Shown here one piece after another: positions 48,306-57,540 of a stretch of 64,000 nucleotides of DNA (its first letter is position 1; every line of letters begins with the position of its first letter). The DNA is from an uncultured Bacteroidales bacterium (GTDB taxonomy: Bacteria > Bacteroidota > Bacteroidia > Bacteroidales > Paludibacteraceae), in the NCBI GenBank assembly GCA_902780235.1, contig CACZEL010000007.1, forward strand, positions 1 through 64,000, written 5' to 3'. Below the pieces are notes generated by a model. It worked only from the letters and a program-made list of their open reading frames with translations, did not search any database and was not told the DNA's origin. The translations under genes and the position numbers were made by a program.

Positions 48306-48337
48306 TTTGCACATACGGATTTTTTTTTGTAATTTTG
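48306..48337 (+). promoter_or_regulatory. Promoter of the fumarase-dxr unit
   Basis: TTTG (48306-48309), 20 bases, TAATTTTG (48330-48337), 40 bases before the fumarase ATG. Confidence 0.8.
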
Positions 48338-48377
48338 CAGCGCGTTTTATGTAGAACATAAAAAATACACATATACT

Positions 48378-50015
48378 ATGGAATTTAAGTATGCACCGAT
48401 GTTTCAACTTGGAAAGGATGAAACCGAGTATTATCTGCTGACAAAGGACTATGTTTCGGTCAGCGAGTTTGAAGGACATGAGATTCTGAAAGTGCAGCCC
48501 AAGGCATTGACGCTGATGGCTCAGCAGGCTTTCCATGACGTTAGTTTTATGTTGCGTCGCTCGCACAACGAGCAGGTGGCGAAGATCCTTCGTGACCCGG
48601 AGGCTTCTGCGAACGATAAGTACGTAGCTTTGACGTTCCTGCGTAATGCGGAGGTTGCTTGCAAGGGTCAACTGCCGTTGTGTCAAGATACGGGTACGGC
48701 TATTATTCATGGCGAGAAGGGTCAGGAAGTATGGACCGGATTCTGCGATGAAGAGGCGCTGAGTAAGGGTGTCTTCAATACCTATACGGAGTGCAACCTG
48801 CGTTACAGCCAGAACGCACCGCTCAACATGTACGACGAGGTGAATACCAAATGCAACCTGCCGGCACAGATTGATCTGGAAGCTACCGAAGGAGCAGAGT
48901 ACCGTTTCCTGTGCGTGACCAAAGGTGGCGGTAGTGCGAACAAGACCTATTTGTATCAAGAAACCAAGGCACGTATCCAGAATCCGGGTACGCTGATCCC
49001 GTTCCTCGTGGAGAAGATGAAGAGTCTCGGTACAGCTGCTTGTCCGCCGTATCATATCGCGATTGTCATCGGTGGAACGAGTGCAGAGAAGAACCTGCTG
49101 ACGGTTAAGTTGGCCAGCACCCATTACTACGACAGTCTGCCGACTTCCGGCGACGAGACCGGTCGTGCGTTCCGTGATGTAGAGTTGGAGAAACAACTGC
49201 TGCAAGAGGCATACAAAATCGGTTTGGGTGCACAGTTCGGCGGTAAGTACATGGCGCATGACGTACGTGTCGTTCGTCTGCCGCGTCACGGTGCAAGTTG
49301 CCCGATCGGTCTGGGTGTGAGCTGCTCGGCGGATCGTAACATCAAGTGTAAGATCAATAAAGACGGTATATGGATCGAGAAATTGGATAACAATCCTGCT
49401 TCTTTGATACCGGAAGAACTGCGTCAGGCAGGCGAAGGCGATGCGGTTCGTATCAACCTCAACCAACCGATGAAGGATGTATGCGCGATCTTGACCAAGT
49501 ACCCGATCGGTACACGTCTGAGCCTGAACGGCACGATCATCGTAGGCCGCGATATCGCGCATGCGAAGATCAAAGCGCGTCTGGATGCGGGCGAGGCAAT
49601 GCCGGAGTATCTGAAGAACCATCCGATCTACTATGCCGGTCCGGCAAAGACCCCGGCAGGCATGGCTTGCGGTTCGATGGGTCCGACGACAGCCGGACGT
49701 ATGGATCCGTACGTAGATGAGTTCCAGGATCACGGAGGCTCGATGATCATGCTCGCAAAGGGAAACCGTTCGATCGACGTGACGAACGCTTGTCAGAAAC
49801 ACGGTGGTTTCTATTTGGGTTCGATCGGCGGTCCGGCAGCTATCCTGGCGCAGAACAACATCAAATCTATCGAGTGCGTTGAGTATCCGGAACTCGGTAT
49901 GGAGGCCATCTGGAAGATCGAAGTAGAGAATTTCCCGGCGTTCATCCTTGTGGACGATAAGGGTAACGATTTCTTTAAACAACTCAAACCCTGTGCGGGT
50001 TGCACCATTCTTTAA
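48378..50015 (+). CDS. Fumarate hydratase, class I
   Basis: The 545-residue iron-sulfur enzyme interconverts fumarate and malate and is oxygen-labile. [29 protein letters not shown] and [24 protein letters not shown] (in pieces) carry the Cys that hold the [4Fe-4S] cluster and the C-terminal domain motifs. Single-chain length fits anaerobic FumA/FumB types. In this setting it would serve the reductive branch to succinate. The stop shares one base with the next start (TAATG). Confidence 0.95.
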   Translation: MEFKYAPMFQLGKDETEYYLLTKDYVSVSEFEGHEILKVQPKALTLMAQQAFHDVSFMLRRSHNEQVAKILRDPEASANDKYVALTFLRNAEVACKGQLPLCQDTGTAIIHGEKGQEVWTGFCDEEALSKGVFNTYTECNLRYSQNAPLNMYDEVNTKCNLPAQIDLEATEGAEYRFLCVTKGGGSANKTYLYQETKARIQNPGTLIPFLVEKMKSLGTAACPPYHIAIVIGGTSAEKNLLTVKLASTHYYDSLPTSGDETGRAFRDVELEKQLLQEAYKIGLGAQFGGKYMAHDVRVVRLPRHGASCPIGLGVSCSADRNIKCKINKDGIWIEKLDNNPASLIPEELRQAGEGDAVRINLNQPMKDVCAILTKYPIGTRLSLNGTIIVGRDIAHAKIKARLDAGEAMPEYLKNHPIYYAGPAKTPAGMACGSMGPTTAGRMDPYVDEFQDHGGSMIMLAKGNRSIDVTNACQKHGGFYLGSIGGPAAILAQNNIKSIECVEYPELGMEAIWKIEVENFPAFILVDDKGNDFFKQLKPCAGCTIL

Positions 50016-50824
50016 TGGCTAACAAAAGACGCAAATACAGGTTGGCGATGCTGGATGACCTGACGCTGCGCGAAGTGTTTCATTTTCGCGTCAGTTTGTT
50101 GGGCGCCATCAGCATGATTACGGTCTCTTTCCTGCTGTTGGTAGGTTTGTTGTCCGTGCTGATCATCTATACGCCTATTCGGAATATCTTACCCGGATAT
50201 AGCGAGAGCCTGCGTCAACAGTTGATTCAGGAGTCGGCGCGTGTGGATTCGTTGCAGACGGACTTGACGCTGCAACGCCAGTATCTGGATGTCATCAAGC
50301 AACTTACTGCCGGCGATATCCATACGGATAGCGTGCAGAGTCTGGACTCCTTACAGCGCGTGGAACGTGCTCGTATAGCCGAACAGCGTTCGGAAGCGAC
50401 GGACGCTTTTATGGCGCATTACGAGCAGAAAGAGCGTGACCGTTTATTGCTCTTCGATAACACGACGCCGACCAATGTGCGCCAACTCTACCGTCCTGTA
50501 CGCGGCGTAGTGCTGCAGTCAGCACGACCGGACTTGAGACAGTATGGCGTGGTCATTCGCGCTGCGAAGAACGAGAACGTCATGGCAACGACCCGAGGTA
50601 CCCTTGTGTCGGTGGAGCGCATGGCGGATAACACGTTCACCATGATCCTACAGAATGCAGCTTTTATGACCGTCTATCGGCATGTGAGCAGTGCGTTGAA
50701 GATGCAAGGAGCAACGGTGGAACGTGGGGAGTCCATCGGCATGATGGACGGAGAGCATGACCTTGTGATTGAGTTATGGGATGCCGGTCAATTCGTCAAT
50801 CCGGAGGAGGTGATCGTATGGTGA
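50015..50824 (+). CDS. Membrane-anchored, degenerate LytM/M23 protein
   Basis: The 269-residue protein has one membrane helix (about 32-53, SMITVSFLLLVGLLSVLIIY), a coiled coil (about 62-145) and a C-terminal LytM-like domain (GVVLQSARPDLRQYGVVIRA, TMILQNAAFMTVYRHVSSAL, GATVERGESIGMMDG). Active M23 peptidases end in HLHFEL; here the matching stretch is DLVIELWDAG, with both His lost. The first-metal His pattern is also not evident. So it is probably a non-enzymatic activator of cell-wall hydrolases, like EnvC or NlpD (inference). It overlaps dxr by seven bases. Confidence 0.8.
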   Translation: MANKRRKYRLAMLDDLTLREVFHFRVSLLGAISMITVSFLLLVGLLSVLIIYTPIRNILPGYSESLRQQLIQESARVDSLQTDLTLQRQYLDVIKQLTAGDIHTDSVQSLDSLQRVERARIAEQRSEATDAFMAHYEQKERDRLLLFDNTTPTNVRQLYRPVRGVVLQSARPDLRQYGVVIRAAKNENVMATTRGTLVSVERMADNTFTMILQNAAFMTVYRHVSSALKMQGATVERGESIGMMDGEHDLVIELWDAGQFVNPEEVIVW

Positions 50825-51975
50825 AGCAGTTGTGTATATTAGGTTCGACGGGTTCAATCGGAACGCAGACACTCGATGTGGTACGTGCGTATCCGGACCG
50901 GTATAGCGTCTATGCCATCTGCGCGAACCGAAGTGTGGATAAGCTGGTGGAGCAGGCGAAAGAGTTCCAACCCGAGGTGGTTTGCATCGCGGATGAATCA
51001 CTCTATGAACCGCTGCGCGCGGCTTTAGCCGACCTGCCGATCAAAGTGTGGGCAGGGAGCGAATCGATCGCCGAAGTGGTGACGATGCCGTCGATTGATG
51101 TGGTGGTTGCGGCGATGGTCGGGTACGCGGGTTTGCGGCCTACTATCGAAGCCATCAAAGCAGGAAAGACGATAGCGCTTGCCAACAAAGAGACATTGGT
51201 CGTGGCCGGTGAGATCATCTGCGAACTGGCGCTGCAGCATCATACGCCGATCTTGCCGGTGGATAGCGAGCATAGTGCTATCTTCCAAAGTCTGGTGGGC
51301 GAGGATCGCAGTGAGATAGAGAAGATCCTGCTTACGGCCAGCGGTGGACCCTTCCGTACGTTCTCGCTGGAGCAGATGCAGACCGTTACGGCTGCTGATG
51401 CACTCAAACATCCGAATTGGGAGATGGGCGCGAAGATCACCATCGACTCGGCGAGTATGATGAACAAGGGTTTTGAGGTGATTGAGGCCAAATGGCTGTT
51501 CGGCGTGCCGGTAGAGAAGATACAGGTACTCGTTCATCCTCAGTCGATCGTTCATTCAGCAGTACAGTTCACCGATGGTGCGATCAAGGCACAACTCGGT
51601 GCGCCGGATATGAAACTGCCGATTCAATACGCCCTCTCTTTCCCTGAACGTCTGGCCAGTGATTTCCCGAGAGCCGATTTGTTTGCACTCAAGAACCTGA
51701 CGTTTGAAGAGCCGGATCTGCACCGTTTCCCGAACTTGGGTTTGGCATACGAGGCGATGCGTCGGGGAGGCAATATCCCCTGCGTGCTCAATGCCGCCAA
51801 CGAGGTAGTAAACCTCGCTTTCCGCGAAGGACGTTGCGGTTTCTTGCAGATGAGCGACATCATCTCGCAAACGATGGACAAAGCCGCTTATATTCAGAAA
51901 CCGACTTACGAAGACTACGTACAAACAGATCAAGAAGCTCGCAAAATAGCAGAAGATCTATTAATTATTCATTAA
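50818..51975 (+). CDS. dxr: 1-deoxy-D-xylulose 5-phosphate reductoisomerase
   Basis: Dxr makes MEP, the first committed step of bacterial isoprenoid synthesis. MVKQLCILGSTGSIGTQTLDVV is the NADPH loop; ALANKETLVVAG, VDSEHSAIFQ, LLTASGGPFR and HPNWEMGAKITIDSASMMNKGFE hold the metal and substrate residues. ATG at 50818 overlaps the stop of the LytM gene; GTG at 50821 is the other choice. Length 385 is usual. The last residues (DLLIIH) run into a TTAATTATTCATTAATAA repeat. Next is rseP, a common neighbour of dxr. Confidence 0.96.
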   Translation: MVKQLCILGSTGSIGTQTLDVVRAYPDRYSVYAICANRSVDKLVEQAKEFQPEVVCIADESLYEPLRAALADLPIKVWAGSESIAEVVTMPSIDVVVAAMVGYAGLRPTIEAIKAGKTIALANKETLVVAGEIICELALQHHTPILPVDSEHSAIFQSLVGEDRSEIEKILLTASGGPFRTFSLEQMQTVTAADALKHPNWEMGAKITIDSASMMNKGFEVIEAKWLFGVPVEKIQVLVHPQSIVHSAVQFTDGAIKAQLGAPDMKLPIQYALSFPERLASDFPRADLFALKNLTFEEPDLHRFPNLGLAYEAMRRGGNIPCVLNAANEVVNLAFREGRCGFLQMSDIISQTMDKAAYIQKPTYEDYVQTDQEARKIAEDLLIIH

Positions 51976-51989
51976 TAATTATTCATTGT
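51957..51989. repeat. Micro-repeat, TTAATTATTCATT units, at dxr end
   Basis: ATTAATTATTCATTAATAAT then TATTCATTG covers the dxr stop codon and the gap to rseP. Confidence 0.75.
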
Positions 51990-51990
51990 A

Positions 51991-53415
51991 ATGATTCAAG
52001 CAATTCAGTTGATATTAGCGTTGTCCTTCCTCGTGTTGATCCATGAGTTGGGACATTTTATGTTCGCTAAGATTTTCCATGTTCGCGTGGAGAGATTCTA
52101 TCTGTTCTTCAATCCGAAGTTCAGTCTCATTCGTTTCAAGAAGTTCGAAGGCAAATGGCATGTCAAATGTTTCGCCAAGAACGAAGACGAGGAGTGGAGT
52201 AAATACCCCGAATCGACCGAGTGGGGTATCGGATGGCTGCCTTTCGGCGGTTATTGTGCAATCTCGGGCATGGTAGACGAGACGCACACGACGGAGGATT
52301 TGGCTTCCGAACCGCAAGAGTGGGAGTTCCGCTCCAAGCCGGCTTGGCAACGGATGTTCATCATCTTGGGTGGTATCCTTGTCAATTTCGTGGGGGCCTT
52401 GGTCATCTTCAGCATACTGCTTTGGCATTGGGGACAAGACACCTTGCCTCTGCGTAATGTGACTTCCGGTCTCTATTTCTCGGAGATCATGGTGAATGAA
52501 GGTTTTGAACAGCAAGACCGTATCCTGACGATCAACGGTGCAGAACCGGAGACCTTGGGAGATGCGGTACAGGCGCTTATCATCGAAGGCAAACGCGACG
52601 TAGTGGTACTGCGTGGTGCGGATACGATCCAACTGACGATGTCGGAGGACCTAGGACAGCGTTACTTGGCGTTGCAGAATGATTTCGACAAGGCAGAGCG
52701 CGAGAAAGCGCGGGCGGACAAGAACTATCAGAAGCAACATTATGTGCTGGTGTCCGAATGGATCCCGTGTGTGGTAGATACCGTACTGCCGGATAATGCT
52801 GCCTATTATGCGGGTATTCAGAAAGGCGACAGTATCGTATCGATAGCCGGAGTATCGACTCCTTGTTACATGCAGATGACGCAAGAGTTACGCCAGCATC
52901 CCTGCGATTCGATCAGCATTGACTATTATCGTGACGGCGAGTTGCAGACGACCCGAGCTTTCTTGGGGGACCAATGCAAATTGGGTATCGCAGCGCGTAT
53001 CGATCTGAAGTTTGACCATACGGACTATACGTTCTGGCAAGCGATCCCGGCAGGTATCCGTTACGGATGGGATATACTGGCGATGTATGTAAAGCAGTTC
53101 CGCCTTGTGTTTACCAAAGAGGGCGCTCAGTCCCTTGGTGGCTTCGGAGCGATCGGTTCGATGTTCCCTGCTGCTTGGAGCTGGTATGCTTTTTGGCACA
53201 TGACCGCTTTCCTCAGTATCATCTTGGCGTTCATGAATTTCCTGCCTATTCCTGCATTGGACGGCGGCTATATCCTCTTCTTGCTGGTAGAGATGATCAC
53301 ACGTCGCAAACCGAGTGACAAATTCTTGGAACGGGCTAACGAGATCGGTTTCTGGATCCTTATTGCGCTGCTGATCTTCGCCAACGGAAATGATATTTTG
53401 AAATTATTCTTCTAA
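51991..53415 (+). CDS. rseP: Site-2 protease RseP
   Basis: The 474-residue membrane zinc protease cuts anti-sigma factors or other membrane substrates. [19 protein letters not shown] holds the HExxH zinc motif in the first helix, [18 protein letters not shown] the LDG/third-ligand motif in a late helix. Two PDZ-like regions lie between (about 165-225 and 260-330). The last base overlaps the next start. Length and order (dxr then rseP) match other bacteria. Confidence 0.94.
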   Translation: MIQAIQLILALSFLVLIHELGHFMFAKIFHVRVERFYLFFNPKFSLIRFKKFEGKWHVKCFAKNEDEEWSKYPESTEWGIGWLPFGGYCAISGMVDETHTTEDLASEPQEWEFRSKPAWQRMFIILGGILVNFVGALVIFSILLWHWGQDTLPLRNVTSGLYFSEIMVNEGFEQQDRILTINGAEPETLGDAVQALIIEGKRDVVVLRGADTIQLTMSEDLGQRYLALQNDFDKAEREKARADKNYQKQHYVLVSEWIPCVVDTVLPDNAAYYAGIQKGDSIVSIAGVSTPCYMQMTQELRQHPCDSISIDYYRDGELQTTRAFLGDQCKLGIAARIDLKFDHTDYTFWQAIPAGIRYGWDILAMYVKQFRLVFTKEGAQSLGGFGAIGSMFPAAWSWYAFWHMTAFLSIILAFMNFLPIPALDGGYILFLLVEMITRRKPSDKFLERANEIGFWILIALLIFANGNDILKLFF

Positions 53416-53936
53416 TGGAAAAGAATTATTTTGTTCATGAGTCGTCTTATGTGGACGAAGGATGCCAAATAGGTAAGGGCACGAAAATATGGCATTTTAG
53501 TCATATCATGAAAGATTGCATTATCGGCGAAGACTGTAATATAGGTCAGAACGTGGTTATCTCGCCCGATGTGGTCTTGGGACGTAACTGCAAGATCCAG
53601 AATAACGTGTCCGTCTATACCGGTGTACGTTGTGAGGATGATGTGTTCTTGGGCCCTTCGATGGTCTTTACCAATGTGATCAATCCCCGTGCTGCGGTTA
53701 GTCGCAAGGATGAGTATCGGCAGACGATCATCAAACGCGGTGCATCGGTTGGCGCGAATGCGACGATCGTGTGTGGACATACCTTGGGTGAGTACTGCCT
53801 CATCGGTGCAGGGTCGGTAGTGACCAAAGATGTACCGGCCTATGCGCTCATGGTTGGTAATCCTGCCCGCCAGATAGGCTGGGTCAATGCCCACGGAGAC
53901 AAATGTGCCTCCCTCGAAGAAGCAATGCAAAACTGA
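53415..53936 (+). CDS. Left-handed beta-helix acyltransferase (WbpD/WlbB-like)
   Basis: The 173-residue protein is made of hexapeptide repeats ([56 protein letters not shown] in pieces). The order and the segment [26 protein letters not shown] fit UDP-2-acetamido-3-amino-glucuronate N-acetyltransferases (WbpD/WlbB), used for surface sugars. It is here without other sugar genes, so the exact substrate is open. The stop codon lies in a CTGAATACTGAAAA micro-repeat. Confidence 0.85.
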   Translation: MEKNYFVHESSYVDEGCQIGKGTKIWHFSHIMKDCIIGEDCNIGQNVVISPDVVLGRNCKIQNNVSVYTGVRCEDDVFLGPSMVFTNVINPRAAVSRKDEYRQTIIKRGASVGANATIVCGHTLGEYCLIGAGSVVTKDVPAYALMVGNPARQIGWVNAHGDKCASLEEAMQN

Positions 53937-53963
53937 ATACTGAAAACTGAATACTGAAAACTT
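53929..53963. repeat. Micro-repeat, CTGAATACTGAAAA units
   Basis: AAAACTGAATACTGAAAACT then GAATACTGAAAACTT carries the acyltransferase stop (53934-53936) and fills the gap to the DUF4293 gene. Confidence 0.85.
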
Positions 53964-53966
53964 CTT

Positions 53967-54419
53967 ATGATTCAACGTATACAAACCCTTTATTTATTAG
54001 CGGTAGTGGCCTTGGGCATCGCCCTTATATGGCTACCGGTAGTGCAGTTCGTGACTCCCGAAGAGGCGGCTGAGTTGCACGTGTGGAAACTGACGGCATT
54101 GGGTGGGGTACCTCTCCAAGGCCTATGGGGACTGCTGGTGACGACCTTGTTGATTCCCGTATTGGCGTTGATGGATATCTTCTTGTTCAAGAAACGAATC
54201 CTGCAGGCACGTCTGAATATTTTCACCGTCATGCTCTGTCTCGGCTACTACGGCGTGCTGGCGATCTATATCTGGCAGGCCAAATTGGCGTTAGGAGTGG
54301 ATTGGCATATATTGCCGTACGCCTCCTTCCCGCTCGTCTGCATGGTGCTGACACTCATGGCTACCCGCCGCATCCTCAAAGACGAGGCACTCGTTCGTGC
54401 CGCCGATCGTATCCGCTAA
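53967..54419 (+). CDS. DUF4293 membrane protein
   Basis: The 150-residue protein starts MIQRIQTLYLLAVVALGIAL, the signature of DUF4293, and has four predicted helices (about 6-26, 50-70, 82-102, 113-130). The family is restricted to Bacteroidetes and has no known function. It is followed by a CTAATCACTAATCG repeat and the mscS gene. Confidence 0.82.
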   Translation: MIQRIQTLYLLAVVALGIALIWLPVVQFVTPEEAAELHVWKLTALGGVPLQGLWGLLVTTLLIPVLALMDIFLFKKRILQARLNIFTVMLCLGYYGVLAIYIWQAKLALGVDWHILPYASFPLVCMVLTLMATRRILKDEALVRAADRIR

Positions 54420-54452
54420 TCATTAATCGCTAATCACTAATCGCTAATCGAT
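54420..54452. repeat. Micro-repeat, CTAATCACTAATCG units
   Basis: TCATTAATCGCTAATCACTA then ATCGCTAATCGAT fills the DUF4293-mscS gap. It is the complement of the unit found after glgP. Confidence 0.8.
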
Positions 54453-55430
54453 ATGTTATTCCTTCAAGAGATCCCCATTATTCCTGCGGACTCGGTTCGT
54501 CAGGGAGCGAAACAGATGATCGAGTTTGCCAAGGAAGACCCAGAAGGGTTCTGGCAGATCTTCATTGATAAAGTGACGCAATTCGGTCTCAAAGTGCTTG
54601 CTGCTTTGGTGATCTTTGTTGTCGGTATCTTCCTTATCCGTTGGGTGAAGAGTATCCTCAAACGCGTGTTTGACCGCCGCGACACGGAGCCGACTATTGC
54701 ATCGTTTGTCACCTCGTTTGTATCGATCTCGCTCACCGTGCTGTTGGTTGTTATCTCCGTTAGTACGCTGGGTGTAGATACTACTTCGCTGGCAGCTCTT
54801 TTAGCAGCCGGAGGCTTGGCGATCGGTATGGCCCTTTCCGGCACGGTACAGAACTTCGCCGGAGGACTGATGTTATTGGCTTTCAAACCGTTCAAAGCCG
54901 ATGATTTCATCGAAGCACAAGGAGAGATGGGTAAGGTGGTCGAAGTGAATATCACCGCCACGAAGATCCTGACAACGGATAACAGGGTGGTTATCTTACC
55001 GAACGGAGCATTGTCCAACGGAACGATCATCAATTATAACGGTCGTCCGCTTCGCCGTGTCGAATGGTCCGTCAGCGTGTCGTACGGCGTAGATGCTGCG
55101 GCGTGCAAGAAAGCGATCCTTGCGATCGTCAATAGCGATCAACGGATACTGCAGGCGGATACGGATATGACTAAACTCTACAAAGACCTCAATATATCCG
55201 CTTACCAGTTATCGACGGTGAACTACCGCATGGATGCGATTCCCGAACCATTTGTGGCGCTCAAAGCGCTGAACGAGAACGATATCACGTTTGTCGTGCG
55301 TGCGTGGGTGAAGGCCGATGACTATTGGGATGTCTTCTTCGCGCTCCAAGAGCGCTTCTATACCGAACTCCCGCCGCAAGGCTTTACGTTTGCATATCCG
55401 CATGTCGATGTCACGATGCTGAATAGTTGA
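54453..55430 (+). CDS. Small-conductance mechanosensitive channel, MscS family
   Basis: The 325-residue channel opens on membrane tension during osmotic downshock. It has an N-terminal amphipathic segment, helices at about 42-64 and 85-110, the pore helix LLAAGGLAIGMALSGTVQNFAGGLMLLAFKPF with the Gly/Ala packing pattern of MscS, then the beta domain (ILPNGALSNGTIINY) and an alpha/beta C-domain. The stop shares one base with the rlmN start (TGATG). Confidence 0.93.
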   Translation: MLFLQEIPIIPADSVRQGAKQMIEFAKEDPEGFWQIFIDKVTQFGLKVLAALVIFVVGIFLIRWVKSILKRVFDRRDTEPTIASFVTSFVSISLTVLLVVISVSTLGVDTTSLAALLAAGGLAIGMALSGTVQNFAGGLMLLAFKPFKADDFIEAQGEMGKVVEVNITATKILTTDNRVVILPNGALSNGTIINYNGRPLRRVEWSVSVSYGVDAAACKKAILAIVNSDQRILQADTDMTKLYKDLNISAYQLSTVNYRMDAIPEPFVALKALNENDITFVVRAWVKADDYWDVFFALQERFYTELPPQGFTFAYPHVDVTMLNS

Positions 55431-56449
55431 TGGACGTTCTTTTAGGCAAAACATTGACAGAACTGCAAGAGGTCGCCGTGAGCGTCGGTTTGCAGAAGTT
55501 CGCAGGTAAACAACTTGCGCAGTGGCTTTATGTGCAGCGGGTGACGAGTATCGACGAGATGACGAATATATCGCTCAAAGGTCGTGAAGCCCTCAAGGCA
55601 AATTATACCGTTGGTCGGCATGCGCCTGTGCGCGAAGCGGTCAGCGTGGACGGCACACGCAAGTACCTGTTTGCCGTAGGCGAGCAGTTTGTCGAGTCGG
55701 TTTATATTCCTGAAGAAGATCGTGCTACGCTCTGCGTCTCTACGCAGGCGGGCTGTAAGATGGGATGTAAATTCTGCATGACCGGAACACTCGGCTTTCA
55801 TGGCCATCTCTCTGCTGCTGATATTCTGAATCAGATCTTCTATTTTGATGATTTATCAAACATCGTATTCATGGGCGAAGGCGAACCGATGGATAATATC
55901 GATAACGTCCTGCGCTCATTGGAGATCATGACGGCGGAGTATGGGTGCGCATGGTCGCCCAAGCGCATCACCGTTTCGACGGTAGGTATCCCGGCCATGA
56001 AGCGCTTCTTGGAGGAGAGTGAGTGTCATCTGGCGGTATCGATGCATAACCCCTTTGTTTCCGAACGGGCACAGATCATGCCGGCGGAGAAGATGATGTC
56101 TATCACGCAAGTGGTGGACTTGATCAAACAGTACGATTGGTCGCACCAACGTCGCGTCAGTTTTGAGTACATCTGTTGGGCGGGACAGAACGATACACCG
56201 CGCCATGCCAAAGAAATAAAGCGGCTGCTCAGAGGACTAAACTGCCGCATTAATCTTATTCGTTTCCATGAAGGAGTAGAGGAAATCAAACCCTCTTCAA
56301 ACACTCAAATTTTTAAACCTTCTGATGAGAAGCAGATGGAATGGTTCCGAGACTACTTGACCGAGAACGGCATCACGACCACCATTCGTCGTTCGCGAGG
56401 CGAAGATATCTTAGCAGCCTGCGGCATGCTCGTTAACTCTTTACAGTAA
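55430..56449 (+). CDS. rlmN: 23S rRNA/tRNA adenine-C2 methyltransferase RlmN
   Basis: This radical-SAM enzyme methylates A2503 of 23S rRNA and A37 of some tRNAs. CVSTQAGCKMGCKFCMTGTLGF holds the CxxxCxxC cluster motif and the C-terminal RSRGEDILAACGML holds the Cys that forms the methyl intermediate. The chosen start is ATG at 55430; a TTG at 55427 is the only earlier choice. Length 339 is usual. Its 3' end overlaps the convergent LytTR gene by nine bases. Confidence 0.95.
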   Translation: MDVLLGKTLTELQEVAVSVGLQKFAGKQLAQWLYVQRVTSIDEMTNISLKGREALKANYTVGRHAPVREAVSVDGTRKYLFAVGEQFVESVYIPEEDRATLCVSTQAGCKMGCKFCMTGTLGFHGHLSAADILNQIFYFDDLSNIVFMGEGEPMDNIDNVLRSLEIMTAEYGCAWSPKRITVSTVGIPAMKRFLEESECHLAVSMHNPFVSERAQIMPAEKMMSITQVVDLIKQYDWSHQRRVSFEYICWAGQNDTPRHAKEIKRLLRGLNCRINLIRFHEGVEEIKPSSNTQIFKPSDEKQMEWFRDYLTENGITTTIRRSRGEDILAACGMLVNSLQ

Positions 56450-57232
56450 TTTACTCAGTTGCTCGTAGTATTTCGGGGATACAGGTACCGGTTTGGTATC
56501 TTTGATATCCAAGTCGGCTTGAATAAAGCCCTCTTTGTCGCGTCGCAGTACGGTTACATGACGCGGGTTGACGAAGTACGAACGCTGACAACGGATGATA
56601 CCGTGTTTGTCCATCAGTTCCTCGATGCCGCGCATGGACTGACGCAGCGAATATTCCTTCTGTTTCTCGCCTTCCATATAATGAATCGAGATATAATTCT
56701 CTTTCGCTTCGATATAGAGCAGGACATCGTGCGCGATGACCAGTTTCAATCGACCCGTGACGTCGGCAAAACGCACCAAGTCTTCTTCTCCCGCCTCCTG
56801 TTCATCGGGTCGAATCAAGGGGAAGAGCAGCGCAAAGATGCCGTAGGGGTAGAGCAGGATAGCGATCGAGATGCACAGGCAGTTGCCTAAAGCAGGGAAA
56901 TAACCGTAGTCGCCATAGACCAAAGCCATGTATAGGGCTGCAAAAGCCGAGAAGACGATGATCTCTGCGAAGGTCCAAAGGGTATAGAGCCACCAACTTA
57001 GGTGCAAATGAGTCCGTACCGCCGTCATCGGGATACGCGAGGCGCATAAGACGCCGATCAGAATACAAGTCAGCATCAAGGCGTTGAATACGATCCCTAA
57101 ACCTGCGTCGAGGAACGAGCTGATCCATTGGCTGTCGTATATCAGTATAAATCCGAGGAAAAACGCCGGCAACGCGATCACATGCGTCAAAAGCGTCGGC
57201 ACGGAGAGCAGAGAAGAAGGAATTTTACTCAT
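56441..57232 (-). CDS. Membrane-bound LytTR transcription regulator
   Basis: The 263-residue protein has four predicted helices (about 8-32, 40-64, 78-108, 112-142) and a C-terminal LytTR DNA-binding domain (VLLYIEAKENYISIHYMEGEK, SLRQSMRGIEELMDKHGIIRCQRSYFVNPRHVTVLRRD). There is no receiver domain, so it senses a membrane or small-molecule cue directly rather than by phosphorylation (inference). Upstream lies a long inverted repeat (GTGACGAAA at 57254-57262, TTTCGTCAC at 57319-57327), a candidate operator for itself or for the small divergent gene. Confidence 0.82.
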   Translation of the reverse strand: MSKIPSSLLSVPTLLTHVIALPAFFLGFILIYDSQWISSFLDAGLGIVFNALMLTCILIGVLCASRIPMTAVRTHLHLSWWLYTLWTFAEIIVFSAFAALYMALVYGDYGYFPALGNCLCISIAILLYPYGIFALLFPLIRPDEQEAGEEDLVRFADVTGRLKLVIAHDVLLYIEAKENYISIHYMEGEKQKEYSLRQSMRGIEELMDKHGIIRCQRSYFVNPRHVTVLRRDKEGFIQADLDIKDTKPVPVSPKYYEQLSKLL

Positions 57233-57253
57233 ATTTTAGTCTCTTTTGGTAGT

Positions 57254-57327
57254 GTGACGAAATAGGTTTTTGCCGAATTTCGTCCCTATATTTGCAATTT
57301 AGTCACCCAAACGGTGGTTTTCGTCAC
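57254..57327. promoter_or_regulatory. Candidate operator between LytTR gene and small ORF
   Basis: GTGACGAAA (57254-57262) and TTTCGTCAC (57319-57327) are perfect nine-base inverted copies 56 bases apart. Direct copies of TTAGTCTC lie just outside each (57236-57243 and 57333-57340). The symmetry suggests one regulator acting on both divergent genes. Confidence 0.5.
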
Positions 57328-57352
57328 TATTTTTAGTCTCTTATCACAATTA

Positions 57353-57384
57353 GTTGTGTGCGTTCGTCAAAAGCAGTAATTTTG
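57353..57384 (+). promoter_or_regulatory. Promoter of the 31-residue ORF
   Basis: A strong -7 box TAATTTTG (57377-57384) with a weak -33 (GTTG at 57353-57356). The spacer ends in TCAAAAGCAG as in other strong promoters here. Confidence 0.65.
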
Positions 57385-57410
57385 CACCGGATTTCAAAAA
57401 CAATATTAGT

Positions 57411-57506
57411 ATGAAAACTGTTAAACGTATCGGATTTGACCTCTTGGTCGCACTCTATTGTCTTCAGTTACCGGCAGTTATTGCTTATTTGGTAATGAAC
57501 CTCTAA
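57411..57506 (+). CDS. Small hydrophobic peptide, 31 aa
   Basis: An ATG 26 bases after the -7 box opens MKTVKRIGFDLLVALYCLQL, continuing PAVIAYLVMNL and a TAA stop. It has a basic start and one likely membrane helix (about 9-30). It is divergent from a membrane LytTR regulator across a symmetric site, an arrangement seen for small signal or sensor peptides, but no homology is known to me. It could also be a leader for the next gene. Confidence 0.45.
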   Translation: MKTVKRIGFDLLVALYCLQLPAVIAYLVMNL

Positions 57507-57540
57507 ACTATCAACTATCAACTTTAAACTTTCAACTATT
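57503..57540. repeat. Micro-repeat, CAACTTTAAACTTTC units
   Basis: AAACTATCAACTATCAACTT then TAAACTTTCAACTATT carries the stop of the 31-residue ORF and leads into the SGNH-like gene. It is the complement of the GTTGAAAG family. Confidence 0.8.

Noticed and set aside
48303..49982. Long minus-strand frame of 559 residues opposite fumarase
   Set aside because: The fumarase frame has all its motifs and a promoter. The antisense frame has none and is a by-product of codon use.
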